A stretch of DNA of 64,000 bases, from assembly GCA_016745075.1 (NCBI GenBank), contig JADGDD010000009.1, forward strand, positions 1 through 64,000. Direction: 5' to 3'. The notes under the pieces are model-generated. The model was not told where the DNA came from and did not search any database. It saw nothing but the letters and a program-made list of their open reading frames with translations. The translations under genes and the position numbers were made by a program. The stretch comes from Planctomycetota bacterium. Its GTDB lineage: Bacteria; Planctomycetota; UBA11346. This document shows positions 54,071 to 62,716 of this stretch, piece by piece (within the stretch, counting starts at the first letter, position 1; each line of letters begins with the position of its first letter).

Positions 54071-55540
54071 CTATTCAAGGCTATCCAAATCAAGATCATC
54101 TATATCGACCTTAGGAGCGTCTTCTTTTTTATCCGACTCTTTTTTCTTCTCAGCCTCATCTTTTTTACCTGTATCTGACTTCTTAACCTTTTTTCCACTC
54201 GCTTTCTTCTTAGCAGCTTCTTTCCGCTTATCAGCAAGCCGTTCTGTTGTGCTCTTATTTCCAAGTCCTAAAATACCATGTAGAACAGGCGATATAATAG
54301 ATTTTCCCGTATCCGTCATACTCACATTGTTTCCTCGTATACCGGCAACAGGTTTCATACCATTTGCCTTCATCCAATTAACACAAATCTTATGCCCATC
54401 TACAACAGGAATTCGTTTCTTCTTACCAACCGAACGTACAACATCAGCAACACGTTCTGCCAAAATCCAATTCTCTGATTTTTCATCTGTTTTCACTGGC
54501 GGATGCGTCACTAAAAACAAGTCACTTACGCTCGGGCTCAATGCATCAACCGCATTAACAAGCATACTCTCATAAGCAGATTCAGTAAAACCTTTGGCTT
54601 TCTTGGCCATATTACCTTCTGCATTACAAACTAAATAATCTCCACAGATTAAAAACAAAATACTTGCTTTTTGTTTAATTAGTTTCTCAAATTCCACGCC
54701 TTGGGCCTTAATAGAGCTGTCTCCATAAAAGAGATTATCTAAACGCATCTTATATTCCTGGCAAGAAAAACCCGCTCCAATTTCACTCTTCCCATTTTCT
54801 TGAATATCATATGCCAAACCTTTCCATATGACCGTTGCCCCAACTATTTTTACTCGATCGGCCTCTGTTACCTCACGTTCTAGCACCCCTGCAACAACTC
54901 CAAGTGATGGATCTATAACTGACGCATAAACAGCCTGCCCTTTTTCATTGAGAGCAATCCCTTTCTTCACTAAATCATTCTTCCCTGCAACCACCGCACG
55001 AAGATCAAGGCAATCAAGGTCGTGTTTTTGAGCTTGGTCACGAATCGTCGCTGCAACAGCATCTATATGTAGATCTGCACCTTTTACCTTAGATGAAATA
55101 ACCCCAGGAGTACACAAAATCACAGAAAGTTGATGTGCCTGACAAGCTGTGACAACCGTATCTATAGCAGCAACGAGATCTGCCTCAGCAGTTATTGGCC
55201 CAGTTCCCTTCTTTACGTCACAAGCATCATACATACCTAGGGCAATAATAACACGCCCTCCACTGCCTTTATCGACTTTTCCTTTTTTCAAATCTTTTGC
55301 GATGTCTTTCGCTAGTGCTGCCCATGTCCCTTTTTTATGTTTAATAACAGTAAATTTTGATTTCTTCGCCGAAAAATCAGATTTATATTCTTTACCTAAA
55401 GCAGCAGCAGGACCAGCCGTCACTTCATCACCAATAAAAACAACGTTTTGCTTTGGCTTTAATGGCTGGGCAGCAGCGAACAGAGCACTTATAGATAGGC
55501 TGAGCAGAAGAATCGTCGCGATTCGTACAAATATGTGCAT
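54071..55540 (-). CDS. Secreted double SGNH-like pseudohydrolase, paralogue 1
   Basis: A 489-aa protein with a signal peptide (MHIFVRIATILLLSLSISAL). The first SGNH-like domain (about 27-230) has FIGDEVTAG where FIGDSxTxG is expected, ALGMYDACD in place of GxND, and KKGIALNEKGQ in place of DGxHLNEKG, so Ser, Asn, Asp and His are all lost. A second, weaker SGNH-like domain (about 290-425: ASILFLICGDY, VSDLFLVTHPP, NNVSMTDTGKS) is also dead. A Lys-rich linker then leads to the tail VDIDDLDLDSLE. Function unknown; a binding protein is plausible. GGAG precedes the ATG. Confidence 0.75.
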   Translation of the reverse strand: MHIFVRIATILLLSLSISALFAAAQPLKPKQNVVFIGDEVTAGPAAALGKEYKSDFSAKKSKFTVIKHKKGTWAALAKDIAKDLKKGKVDKGSGGRVIIALGMYDACDVKKGTGPITAEADLVAAIDTVVTACQAHQLSVILCTPGVISSKVKGADLHIDAVAATIRDQAQKHDLDCLDLRAVVAGKNDLVKKGIALNEKGQAVYASVIDPSLGVVAGVLEREVTEADRVKIVGATVIWKGLAYDIQENGKSEIGAGFSCQEYKMRLDNLFYGDSSIKAQGVEFEKLIKQKASILFLICGDYLVCNAEGNMAKKAKGFTESAYESMLVNAVDALSPSVSDLFLVTHPPVKTDEKSENWILAERVADVVRSVGKKKRIPVVDGHKICVNWMKANGMKPVAGIRGNNVSMTDTGKSIISPVLHGILGLGNKSTTERLADKRKEAAKKKASGKKVKKSDTGKKDEAEKKKESDKKEDAPKVDIDDLDLDSLE

Positions 55541-55603
55541 AATAATATCTCCAAATGAAGATTACACACAACACTTTGCAAATGCAATACAAGCACAGAT
55601 GGT

Positions 55604-55620
55604 CTTACCAGATAGGTAAG
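55604..55620 (-). promoter_or_regulatory. Small hairpin between SGNH-like paralogues 2 and 1
   Basis: CTTACC-AGATA-GGTAAG is a 6-bp perfect stem 9 bases after the paralogue 2 stop. It may be a weak transcript-end or processing hairpin. No T tract follows, so read-through into paralogue 1 is likely. Confidence 0.35.
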
Positions 55621-55628
55621 GGGAAATC

Positions 55629-57062
55629 TTAGAGATTATCGAGGTCCTCCAGATCAAATTTATCTGCCCCATCATCCTTCGGTGGCTCTGCTTTAGTACC
55701 AGAACTAGGTTTCCCTTTCTCTTGTACCGTAGATTCTTCTTTTTCTCTCTTGCCATTTTTTGCTTCTGTAACGTCAGAAACCTTTTTCATGCTTGGATCT
55801 ATACCCATCAATGAAAGAAACATGGGCAATAATGTTTTTTTCTCACGTAATGCCGGTGCACCACCTATGATCAAAGAATCTTCCCCTTCAACACGAACAC
55901 GGTCTATACAAACCTTATTAAAATCAAAAACTGGTACTCTTCTTTTTTTTCCAATTGCTTTTGTTATAAGCGCCAGCTTTTGAGAAAATACAATATCTGT
56001 TGATTTCGATCCACACCGTGTAGGAGGAGCAGTTATTAAGACAAGCTCTTTGACTGTTGGCTTAATGAGAGTAATCAGAGAATTCACTAAACTCTCATAA
56101 GCAGGAATACTAATATCGGGCTTTCCTGTAATCGCACCGCCACAAACAACAAAAACGATAGTAGGTTTTTGCTTCAAGACGAGTTTGATTGCTTCATCGC
56201 GCTTTGTAATAGTCTCCTTCTTCAGCGTCAATAGTTTTTCCATGCGCAGGCGATAAGAAGAACACCTAAAAGAATCGCCAACATACCCCTTCACTTCATT
56301 ATCTAACTCATTAATCCAGTCAGACCACCCTGAAATAGTTATAATAAACGTTACTTTATCTTCATTCATCACCGGCTTCTCTAATCCACCTGGAACAATT
56401 CCCAAATGCGGATCAATAGCACTGGCACATACCACAACGGCTTCATCAGTTAAGATATTTCCCTTTTTAACAAGAGCTCCCGCCTCTAATGTTCCTTCTT
56501 TCACACATTTTGTTAAAGCAGTGCGCACATCAGCACAGGCAAAACCATGCTGAGCCGCCTGTTCTCGAATAACCTTCGCTACCGCATCTATATAACCTGA
56601 TATCTCAGGTGTTGAATCAAGTAGAGCAGGTGTACACAGTACAACCTGTAACTGCCGCTCTAGACACACTGCTGCCACAGATTCTATGGCTGCGACTAAA
56701 TCTGCTTCAGTAGTTACAGGGCCTGTTTCCTTACGCACATCACATGCATCGTACATACCAAGCGCTATAATGACGCGCCCTCCTTCACTACCAATTTTTC
56801 CCTTCTTCAGGTCTTTCTCTAACTGTTCAGGCAGTGATACCCATGTACCTTTTTTATGTTTGATAGCCGTGAACTTTGACTTCTTCGCTGACAAGTCCTC
56901 TTTATACTCAGACTTAAGCACTTTAGCATAAGCAACCGTAGCCTCATCACCGATGAAAACGATATTTTCTTTCATCTGTAGTGGGGCTAATGCCGCAAAT
57001 GCCGACAGACTGCTTGCAGATAAAACAAAGAGAACACAGCACAGGCGCCACGATAAAACCAT
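55629..57062 (-). CDS. Secreted double SGNH-like pseudohydrolase, paralogue 2
   Basis: About 477 aa, same plan as paralogue 1: signal peptide (VLSWRLCCVLFVLSASSLSA), FIGDEATVAY in block I (Glu for the nucleophile Ser), ALGMYDACDVRKETGPVT, KKGNILTDEAVV in place of the Asp-x-x-His block, and a second domain with PTIVFVVCGGAI and ELVLITAPP. A Lys/Glu-rich linker ends in FDLEDLDNL, a variant of the shared acidic tail. Start at ATG 57062 is preferred because GGAG lies 6 bases upstream; ATG 57068 abuts it. Probably cotranscribed with paralogue 1, 88 bases downstream. Confidence 0.73.
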   Translation of the reverse strand: MVLSWRLCCVLFVLSASSLSAFAALAPLQMKENIVFIGDEATVAYAKVLKSEYKEDLSAKKSKFTAIKHKKGTWVSLPEQLEKDLKKGKIGSEGGRVIIALGMYDACDVRKETGPVTTEADLVAAIESVAAVCLERQLQVVLCTPALLDSTPEISGYIDAVAKVIREQAAQHGFACADVRTALTKCVKEGTLEAGALVKKGNILTDEAVVVCASAIDPHLGIVPGGLEKPVMNEDKVTFIITISGWSDWINELDNEVKGYVGDSFRCSSYRLRMEKLLTLKKETITKRDEAIKLVLKQKPTIVFVVCGGAITGKPDISIPAYESLVNSLITLIKPTVKELVLITAPPTRCGSKSTDIVFSQKLALITKAIGKKRRVPVFDFNKVCIDRVRVEGEDSLIIGGAPALREKKTLLPMFLSLMGIDPSMKKVSDVTEAKNGKREKEESTVQEKGKPSSGTKAEPPKDDGADKFDLEDLDNL

Positions 57063-57142
57063 AATCATCTCCTATCTCTGGACTAAATACAGCACCGAGA
57101 GAGGAAAATCAACCTCAAGCTGGTATTACCACTTATGGTGTA

Positions 57143-58003
57143 TCAGAGAACATCGTGCTGAGCAGCTTCAAAGCATTCGCGTGCCATATCTGCCATAAAC
57201 AGTGCTTGCTGCCAACGGTCACCAATTTCAACGCGTTCACCATTAATCAATTGATATGGACCATAATTAATTGCAGGCCACAAATGTTCAACAGCGAAAG
57301 GAAGTAGAGAGCCTGTTGGAGCATTTCTCAAAAAACCAGACATCGCTTTGGTCCACAGCTCTTTGTAGTGCGCTAAGAATTCACCATTCGGCTCTTGGGT
57401 TATATCAAGCTGAATCTGACCTGCATTACCAACCCGACCATGAAAGTAGCCCACACGTTCAAGCACAGGAGCAATAAAAGCGACCTTGGCATCCCAATCA
57501 CCATAGACCATTTCTTGTCCTGTATACCAATGCGAAAAATCACCATTAAAACGAATATTTGGATGGCGCTTAACCATTTCTACCGTTCGCCACATATCTT
57601 GGGTGATAGTCGCACGATGAGTTTCTATAAATAATGGAAATTGTGTTGCTGCTGAGGTTTCTATTATTTCACCAACCAGATCATCAATAAGCGCATCAGA
57701 CTCCATACCCCAACCAACATGTAGGGTACTGGCTTGATAGCCTTGCTCCTGCCAAGTTGCCACTTCCTGTTTAATAGCACCCGGCTCATTAACACGACCG
57801 CCTGCTACTGCTGCAAGCTGATGGACAGCGCAATCAGCCGCATCATGCCCCTGAACACCAGTAAAACCATGTTCCTTCAAGTGTGATAATAATTGTGCAA
57901 TGCCCCGCGCAGGCGCACTGCAATGATCTGGTAAAAATTCGGCATTACCCGCATTAAAGTCGAGACGGAGTTCAGATTTTTTACTGGTACCACTTATGTA
58001 CAT
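57143..58003 (-). CDS. TIM-barrel sugar isomerase/epimerase-like protein
   Basis: A 286-aa protein of the AP-endonuclease-2/xylose isomerase-like barrel. Candidate metal ligands: E in LFIETHRAT, D in FNGDFSHW, H in YFHGRVG, then E/H later. GFTGVQGHDA marks the N-terminal strand-helix. It likely isomerises or epimerises a sugar or inositol-type compound in the cytoplasm. Last gene of the PhyH/URO-D operon, 26 bases after the URO-D-like gene, with AAGAAGGATAT as ribosome site. Substrate not deducible. Confidence 0.8.
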   Translation of the reverse strand: MYISGTSKKSELRLDFNAGNAEFLPDHCSAPARGIAQLLSHLKEHGFTGVQGHDAADCAVHQLAAVAGGRVNEPGAIKQEVATWQEQGYQASTLHVGWGMESDALIDDLVGEIIETSAATQFPLFIETHRATITQDMWRTVEMVKRHPNIRFNGDFSHWYTGQEMVYGDWDAKVAFIAPVLERVGYFHGRVGNAGQIQLDITQEPNGEFLAHYKELWTKAMSGFLRNAPTGSLLPFAVEHLWPAINYGPYQLINGERVEIGDRWQQALFMADMARECFEAAQHDVL

Positions 58004-58029
58004 AAATATATCCTTCTTATTTGAAATGT

Positions 58030-59133
58030 TTAGGTGGTTCGCTCAAGGTAGGCACAGAGATCATCCACCTCTTCACGACTCACCATGTCTTGCACACAGT
58101 AAACAATGCCCTCTGGATTCAAGTGTTTACTCACTTCTTTGGCTTGTTCACAGGTGAGATCCCAAACTTGTAATTTTTTACCAGCCGCTTGAATTTTTTG
58201 CAGAACCTCGATCCATTCTGAACTCGGTTTTTGCCCAGCCCCTGGTACCCATTGAATGGCATCAAGTGATGAAATAGAAAGAATACTATCAAGATGATGT
58301 AGAGCGGTCACACCATCTAAATGAAAAATACTATGATCTAAAAACTGACATTCTTCTTCCAAAGCAGGATGAACAAAACGTTTATATTGCTCTGGCCCCA
58401 TCATCGCTAATGCATCGCACTGAACTATATTATACGACGTTTCGCTCCAAAAAGGAATCCATCCAATATAACCGCCATTTTCACTGCTAATACCACAAGC
58501 TTTGGTTATCGCATCATGGATAAGAGGATAAAGTTCACGCACTTGTTGCATGGCTTCTTCTATTTCATCATCATATTCAAGCACATCCGTACAGAGACCT
58601 GTAGAACCGCGTAAGGCAGATAGCCAATCTAAATTAGAATGCATATCTGGCATACCGATTAAATAACGGTCTGCGGCATGTTCTCGGATTTTTTTACATA
58701 ATGCCTGATGCTGAACAAACCATTTATTATTGGGATCAAAGGTAATGGGCAAGTGCTCTTCCCATTCATCGTCATCAACAATATGATCAACCCATGTGGT
58801 AGACTTTGAATCTTCACTCACTTTTATATCACAACCAAGAAATGCCCCAAGCATATCTGGCCCAAGATCAGGACGAAAAAACGGAACAGCCTCTGCCATA
58901 TACCATGTTGCATCAAGCATACGATCTACCGCAGCCATCCATGCATCCACATCGTTATGAATAAGGTGGTAATAATTTTCCGCACAATAATTAACATACT
59001 CACCGCTTTTCGGAACATGGGCAACAACAAGTGGACGGTCTAACACATCTCCAGCCCAATAGGCATTCCATTTTTCTTGAATTTCTGCAAAGCGTGGTTG
59101 ATGGCTCAATGTAACATCTTTAGATGAACTCAT
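58030..59133 (-). CDS. URO-D-like protein (uroporphyrinogen decarboxylase superfamily)
   Basis: A 367-aa protein with the URO-D/MtaA-type barrel: FAEIQEKWNAYWAGDVLDRP at the N-terminus, GPDMLGAFLG, YIGWIPFWSETSYNIVQCD, CQFLDHSIFHLDGVTALHHL and IQWVPGAG. Similar to the non-haem subgroup common in planctomycete/lentisphaera genomes, which includes corrinoid methyltransferase relatives. No corrinoid protein is nearby, so a methyltransferase role is uncertain. Its ATG shares 4 bases with the PhyH stop, indicating coupling. Confidence 0.8.
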   Translation of the reverse strand: MSSSKDVTLSHQPRFAEIQEKWNAYWAGDVLDRPLVVAHVPKSGEYVNYCAENYYHLIHNDVDAWMAAVDRMLDATWYMAEAVPFFRPDLGPDMLGAFLGCDIKVSEDSKSTTWVDHIVDDDEWEEHLPITFDPNNKWFVQHQALCKKIREHAADRYLIGMPDMHSNLDWLSALRGSTGLCTDVLEYDDEIEEAMQQVRELYPLIHDAITKACGISSENGGYIGWIPFWSETSYNIVQCDALAMMGPEQYKRFVHPALEEECQFLDHSIFHLDGVTALHHLDSILSISSLDAIQWVPGAGQKPSSEWIEVLQKIQAAGKKLQVWDLTCEQAKEVSKHLNPEGIVYCVQDMVSREEVDDLCAYLERTT

Positions 59134-60053
59134 TTGTGTCCCTTCCAGGTCGGTTGTTCATATTGACTTGTTTCGTATTTGTAATGACTAGCCCCATCAT
59201 TTGGACCATTCCACAGAAATGCTTGTTCGTCTTCATAAGCTGCTGCCCGCAAATCATGACAACGAGTAATCAGTGACCGACGTCCTATTTCAAAGGCATC
59301 ATTCCAACGGTGAAATTGCTTATTATAATCGTGGTGACGATATTCAAAATAAATAACACGGCGCAATGGCCCCTGTGTTGGTGCTGAGCCATGAAGTGTA
59401 TGGATATCATGAAGAAGAATATCACCGGCATACATAACTACTGGCACAGCCCCGTTGCGCTGAAAACCACCACTATTTAATTCTTGAACTTTTTGTTCTG
59501 CCTGAGCCCGTGGCCACAGATGCGAACCGGGAATGCCCCAGACACAATTCTCTTCATCACTATCATCAAGGTATATATCTACATTAAAATTATGATGTGC
59601 ATAATCATCAATCTGCTCATCACGATGCCATGGAATTTCTGCACCAACACCTGGGGTTTTGAAAACCATACTATCCCATGTTGGCAAGAAGTTATCACCA
59701 AGAATATCGTGCACTGTTTGTAAAATAAGTGGGTGTGCAAATAGATGACGCACCGACTCACTCTTATCCAGTAAACTATTCACACGAAATGGAGTAATCT
59801 CACCAGTGATGTAATGACGGCCGTAACAAATATCACGTGGATCTGGTCGCTGAGCATCAATATCTTTTTCGCTCATTGGGTTTGTTACTGCCTCTTCGAC
59901 CATCTCCTGTGTATCACAACGCAAACGATGCAGCTCTTCTGGACTTAATGCATTACGTATAATAAATAAACCCGATTCAGCAAATCCGCGAACGAGCACT
60001 TCTTTAGTTAGCTCTGATGCCTCACATTCAGTAACGACAACGGTCTCCAACAT
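59130..60053 (-). CDS. Phytanoyl-CoA dioxygenase (PhyH) family oxygenase
   Basis: A 307-aa Fe(II)/2-oxoglutarate oxygenase. The facial triad is H143 and D145 in PWHRDEQID and H221 in TLHGSAPTQG; an arginine for 2-oxoglutarate follows in PLRRVIYF. N-terminal FAESGLFIIRNALSPEELHR is typical of PhyH. It would hydroxylate or demethylate an organic substrate. First gene of a three-gene operon, with AAGGAG before the ATG and a divergent AraC regulator. An oxygenase first step suggests aerobic use of the compound. Confidence 0.88.
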   Translation of the reverse strand: MLETVVVTECEASELTKEVLVRGFAESGLFIIRNALSPEELHRLRCDTQEMVEEAVTNPMSEKDIDAQRPDPRDICYGRHYITGEITPFRVNSLLDKSESVRHLFAHPLILQTVHDILGDNFLPTWDSMVFKTPGVGAEIPWHRDEQIDDYAHHNFNVDIYLDDSDEENCVWGIPGSHLWPRAQAEQKVQELNSGGFQRNGAVPVVMYAGDILLHDIHTLHGSAPTQGPLRRVIYFEYRHHDYNKQFHRWNDAFEIGRRSLITRCHDLRAAAYEDEQAFLWNGPNDGASHYKYETSQYEQPTWKGHK

Positions 60054-60094
60054 ATAAAACTCCTTAGGTATGATTGATTCGCTTCATTATAAAG

Positions 60095-60110
60095 TGAGAT
60101 AAAATGAGAT
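60095..60110. promoter_or_regulatory. 10-bp-spaced direct repeat in AraC/PhyH divergent region
   Basis: TGAGAT occurs at 60095-60100 and 60105-60110, exactly one helical turn apart, between the divergent PhyH and AraC genes. AraC-type regulators bind such direct repeats. TATATT at 60128-60133 could be a -10 element for the regulator. Suggestive only. Confidence 0.4.
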
Positions 60111-60170
60111 TCTTCTTATTTACAGTCTATATTGTTCTTGTTTTCTCATTTTTCTAGATAGTTTGAATGT

Positions 60171-60989
60171 ATGCCTCCTAGAGAACCAGACAGCCTTGGT
60201 CTTAGTGCTGGCCGCCATCATCTGCAACAAGCGATGAAAACCGCCCATAATCATGCTGATTTTGAGTTAAATTTACTGGCAAGTGGTTCTATGATGTATC
60301 GCATTCATGGCCGTAATTACACAGTAGAGGCGGGACGACTATCCTGCTTCTGGGCTGCTTTACCACACCAAGTTATCGATGTTGCTGAAAATACACAGAT
60401 CATGTGGCTCACAATACCAGCTCATCAGCTCCTTGACTGGGACCGCAGCGGTCACCTTGCTGGACACCTTTATCATGGCGAAGTTATTGCCGAGGCTGCC
60501 CCCACACACAGCGACCGATCTCAGCGCGATTTGAGTGCCATGACCAATTGGATCGAGGATCTTGCTGGTTCTCCCGAATCTCGGCATATTGCTGCCCTTG
60601 AAATTGAAGCGCGCGTACGCCGTCTTATTCAGCAACACGCGCATCCAAGTATTAGCATAGATAGAACGGGCTCTATACCTCGCATGCTCCATCTATTAAG
60701 CGACCATAGCCATGAAGATATAAACGTGGCGAGTATTGCTGCACGTGTTGGCTTAAACCCACGCTATGCAACGACTATTTTTCGTCAGGAAGTTGGCGTT
60801 GGCATTAAACAATATCTGACCCGCTTACGCATCTGCCACGCCCAACGTTTACTCGCCACCACCGACCAAGCCGTGACGAGTATTGCACTGAAAGTTGGCT
60901 TTGGCTCTATACCTGCTTTTTACGCCGCTTTCAATAAAGAGCTGAATTGTTCTCCGAAGGTCTACCGGAATGTCACCCGGAAAAGCTAA
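60171..60989 (+). CDS. AraC-family regulator of the PhyH operon
   Basis: A 272-aa regulator. N-terminal cupin-like sensor (HADFELNLLASGSMMYRIHG, FWAALPHQVIDVAE) and C-terminal double HTH (about 175-270: INVASIAARVGLNPRYATTI, VTSIALKVGFGSIPAFYAAF, NCSPKVYR). Divergent from the PhyH/URO-D/isomerase operon, which it probably controls. Ends 2 bases before the convergent SGNH-like paralogue 3. No good ribosome site before ATG 60171. Confidence 0.87.
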   Translation: MPPREPDSLGLSAGRHHLQQAMKTAHNHADFELNLLASGSMMYRIHGRNYTVEAGRLSCFWAALPHQVIDVAENTQIMWLTIPAHQLLDWDRSGHLAGHLYHGEVIAEAAPTHSDRSQRDLSAMTNWIEDLAGSPESRHIAALEIEARVRRLIQQHAHPSISIDRTGSIPRMLHLLSDHSHEDINVASIAARVGLNPRYATTIFRQEVGVGIKQYLTRLRICHAQRLLATTDQAVTSIALKVGFGSIPAFYAAFNKELNCSPKVYRNVTRKS

Positions 60990-60991
60990 AT

Positions 60992-62566
60992 CTATTCCAG
61001 CGAATCTAAATCCAAATCGTCTACATTTATTTTAGGTTCTTCTTTTTCCTTGTCTTCCTGCTTGGTATCGGTCTCTTTCGTATCCTTCTTTGCATCCGCA
61101 TCTTTTTGAGTCGTTTTTTTCTTTGCTTCAGCTCTTTCTTCAGCTGCTGTTTTCGCTGCCGTCTGCCTTCTTTCAAGATCTTCTTTTCTTCGTTCTTTTG
61201 CTGTTTTATGACCAAGCCCTAAGACCGCATGAAACTGAGAGGAGAGAAGGTCCTTAGCAATATCCGTTATGTCAGCCTTTACTTTTCCCATTCCAATCAT
61301 TGGCTGATAACCATTAATATCCATCCAATCTAAACAAATTTTGTGCCCATCAATAAGGGAAATTCGTTTTTTCTTTGCTGTTTTCCGAACGATATCTGCC
61401 ATTTCTTGTGACATTGCCCATTCTTTCGAAGATGGGTCCTTCCCAAGTGGAGGCATTGTTACCAGAAAAAAATCACTTACGACTGGCTGTACCTGTTCTA
61501 TAGTCCGAAGTAGTACACCTTCATAAACACTCGCTGAATACTGATCTTTTGCAAAATCAAATCTCGCCATATTCCCGCCACCACAAACAAGGAAAATAAC
61601 AGTTGCTTTTTGGTTAGCCACCAAAGCAATGCTCTCATTTTGCTTCGTTGGGTTCTTCGCTGAATTTCCACCGGATAAAGCATCAAATTGAAATCGAAAA
61701 TCGTCACAAGAAAAACCTGCGCCAATCTCTTCTCGTCCATTTTCTTGAATTTCGTCTGCTATATAACGCCATCTGGATAATGACGATACAATTTTTATTC
61801 GATCGGTCTCCACCAATTCTCTATCGAGCATCGCTGAAACAACACCAATAAATGGCTCTATCATGCTCGCAAAAAGAGTGACACCCTTCTCATTCAGCTG
61901 TATGCCCTTTTTAACAAGTGTATCTTTGCTTGCGCGAGCCTTCGCCACCACACGAAAATCAATACATTCTACATTATGTTTTTGCGCCTGCGTACGAATC
62001 TGAGCAGCAACGGTATCTACATAACCTTGTCCTTCAGCAGAGACATCAATAGCAGCAGGCGTACACAGAATCACAGTAAGCTTCAGTGCTAAACACTGCG
62101 TAAGCACTGAATCGATTGCCATTGCCAAGTCTGCTTCAGGAGTAACTGGCCCAGTTCCTTTACGAACATCACAAGCGTCGTACAGACCAAGAGCAATAAT
62201 GACACGACCTCCTGCCCCCTTATCAACCTTCCCTTTTTTCAAGTCTTTTGCTAGACTTTCTTGCAGAGAGATCCATGTCCCCTTCTTCTTTTTAATAATG
62301 GTAAACTTAGATTTCTTTGATGAAAAATCGCTTTTGTATTCCTTCGCCAATACAGCTGCACATACAGAGAGAGATTCATCACCAATAAAAACGAGGTTCT
62401 CTTTCTCTTGCAAGGGCCGTACTGCTGCTGCTGTTGCCACAGAAGACGTAAGCAGAAGCACTGCAACAAGAGTACACAAACGAGAAACTTGTAAGAAAAA
62501 AGGTTGAGAAAAAGACTCTGTGATACAACACCAAGAATCAAACCGTTGAGACATAAGTAAAACCAT
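60992..62566 (-). CDS. Secreted double SGNH-like pseudohydrolase, paralogue 3
   Basis: A 524-aa protein with an extended N-terminus and a hydrophobic export segment (LCTLVAVLLLTSSVATAAA). Block I is FIGDESLSVCAAV, block III ALGLYDACDVRKGTGPVTP, and KKGIQLNEKGVTLF replaces the Asp-x-x-His block, so the site is dead as in paralogues 1 and 2. A second domain holds VIFLVCGGGNMARF and DFFLVTMPP. The linker is very rich in Lys, Glu and Ala, ending INVDDLDLDSLE, matching paralogue 1 closely. AAGGA lies before the ATG. Separated from paralogue 2 by the PhyH operon and its regulator. Confidence 0.75.
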   Translation of the reverse strand: MVLLMSQRFDSWCCITESFSQPFFLQVSRLCTLVAVLLLTSSVATAAAVRPLQEKENLVFIGDESLSVCAAVLAKEYKSDFSSKKSKFTIIKKKKGTWISLQESLAKDLKKGKVDKGAGGRVIIALGLYDACDVRKGTGPVTPEADLAMAIDSVLTQCLALKLTVILCTPAAIDVSAEGQGYVDTVAAQIRTQAQKHNVECIDFRVVAKARASKDTLVKKGIQLNEKGVTLFASMIEPFIGVVSAMLDRELVETDRIKIVSSLSRWRYIADEIQENGREEIGAGFSCDDFRFQFDALSGGNSAKNPTKQNESIALVANQKATVIFLVCGGGNMARFDFAKDQYSASVYEGVLLRTIEQVQPVVSDFFLVTMPPLGKDPSSKEWAMSQEMADIVRKTAKKKRISLIDGHKICLDWMDINGYQPMIGMGKVKADITDIAKDLLSSQFHAVLGLGHKTAKERRKEDLERRQTAAKTAAEERAEAKKKTTQKDADAKKDTKETDTKQEDKEKEEPKINVDDLDLDSLE

Positions 62567-62589
62567 ACTTTTCCTTTCAGAATTGATAC

Positions 62590-62632
62590 TTTATTGCAAT
62601 AGTAAGAAGTACATCCTTCCACATGCAATAAA
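62590..62632. promoter_or_regulatory. Long inverted repeat in leader of SGNH-like paralogue 3
   Basis: TTTATTGCA (62590-62598) and TGCAATAAA (62624-62632) are perfect inverted 9-mers about 24 bases upstream of the paralogue 3 start, with a smaller GAAG/CTTC stem inside. Could be an operator pair or a 5'-leader hairpin. A TTGCA/TGCAA pair also occurs upstream of paralogue 1 (55574-55590), but less extended. Confidence 0.4.
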
Positions 62633-62716
62633 ACAGTAATCCTTAGTATGGTTCTATTTGGAAAAAATCAAGACTGTTCACCCTATACTACTACAATAAG
62701 GAGCTGACACACTCTT

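Noticed and set aside
54071..57062. SGNH-like paralogues as active GDSL esterases
   Set aside because: Nucleophile Ser, block III Asn and the Asp-x-x-His block are all replaced in each copy.
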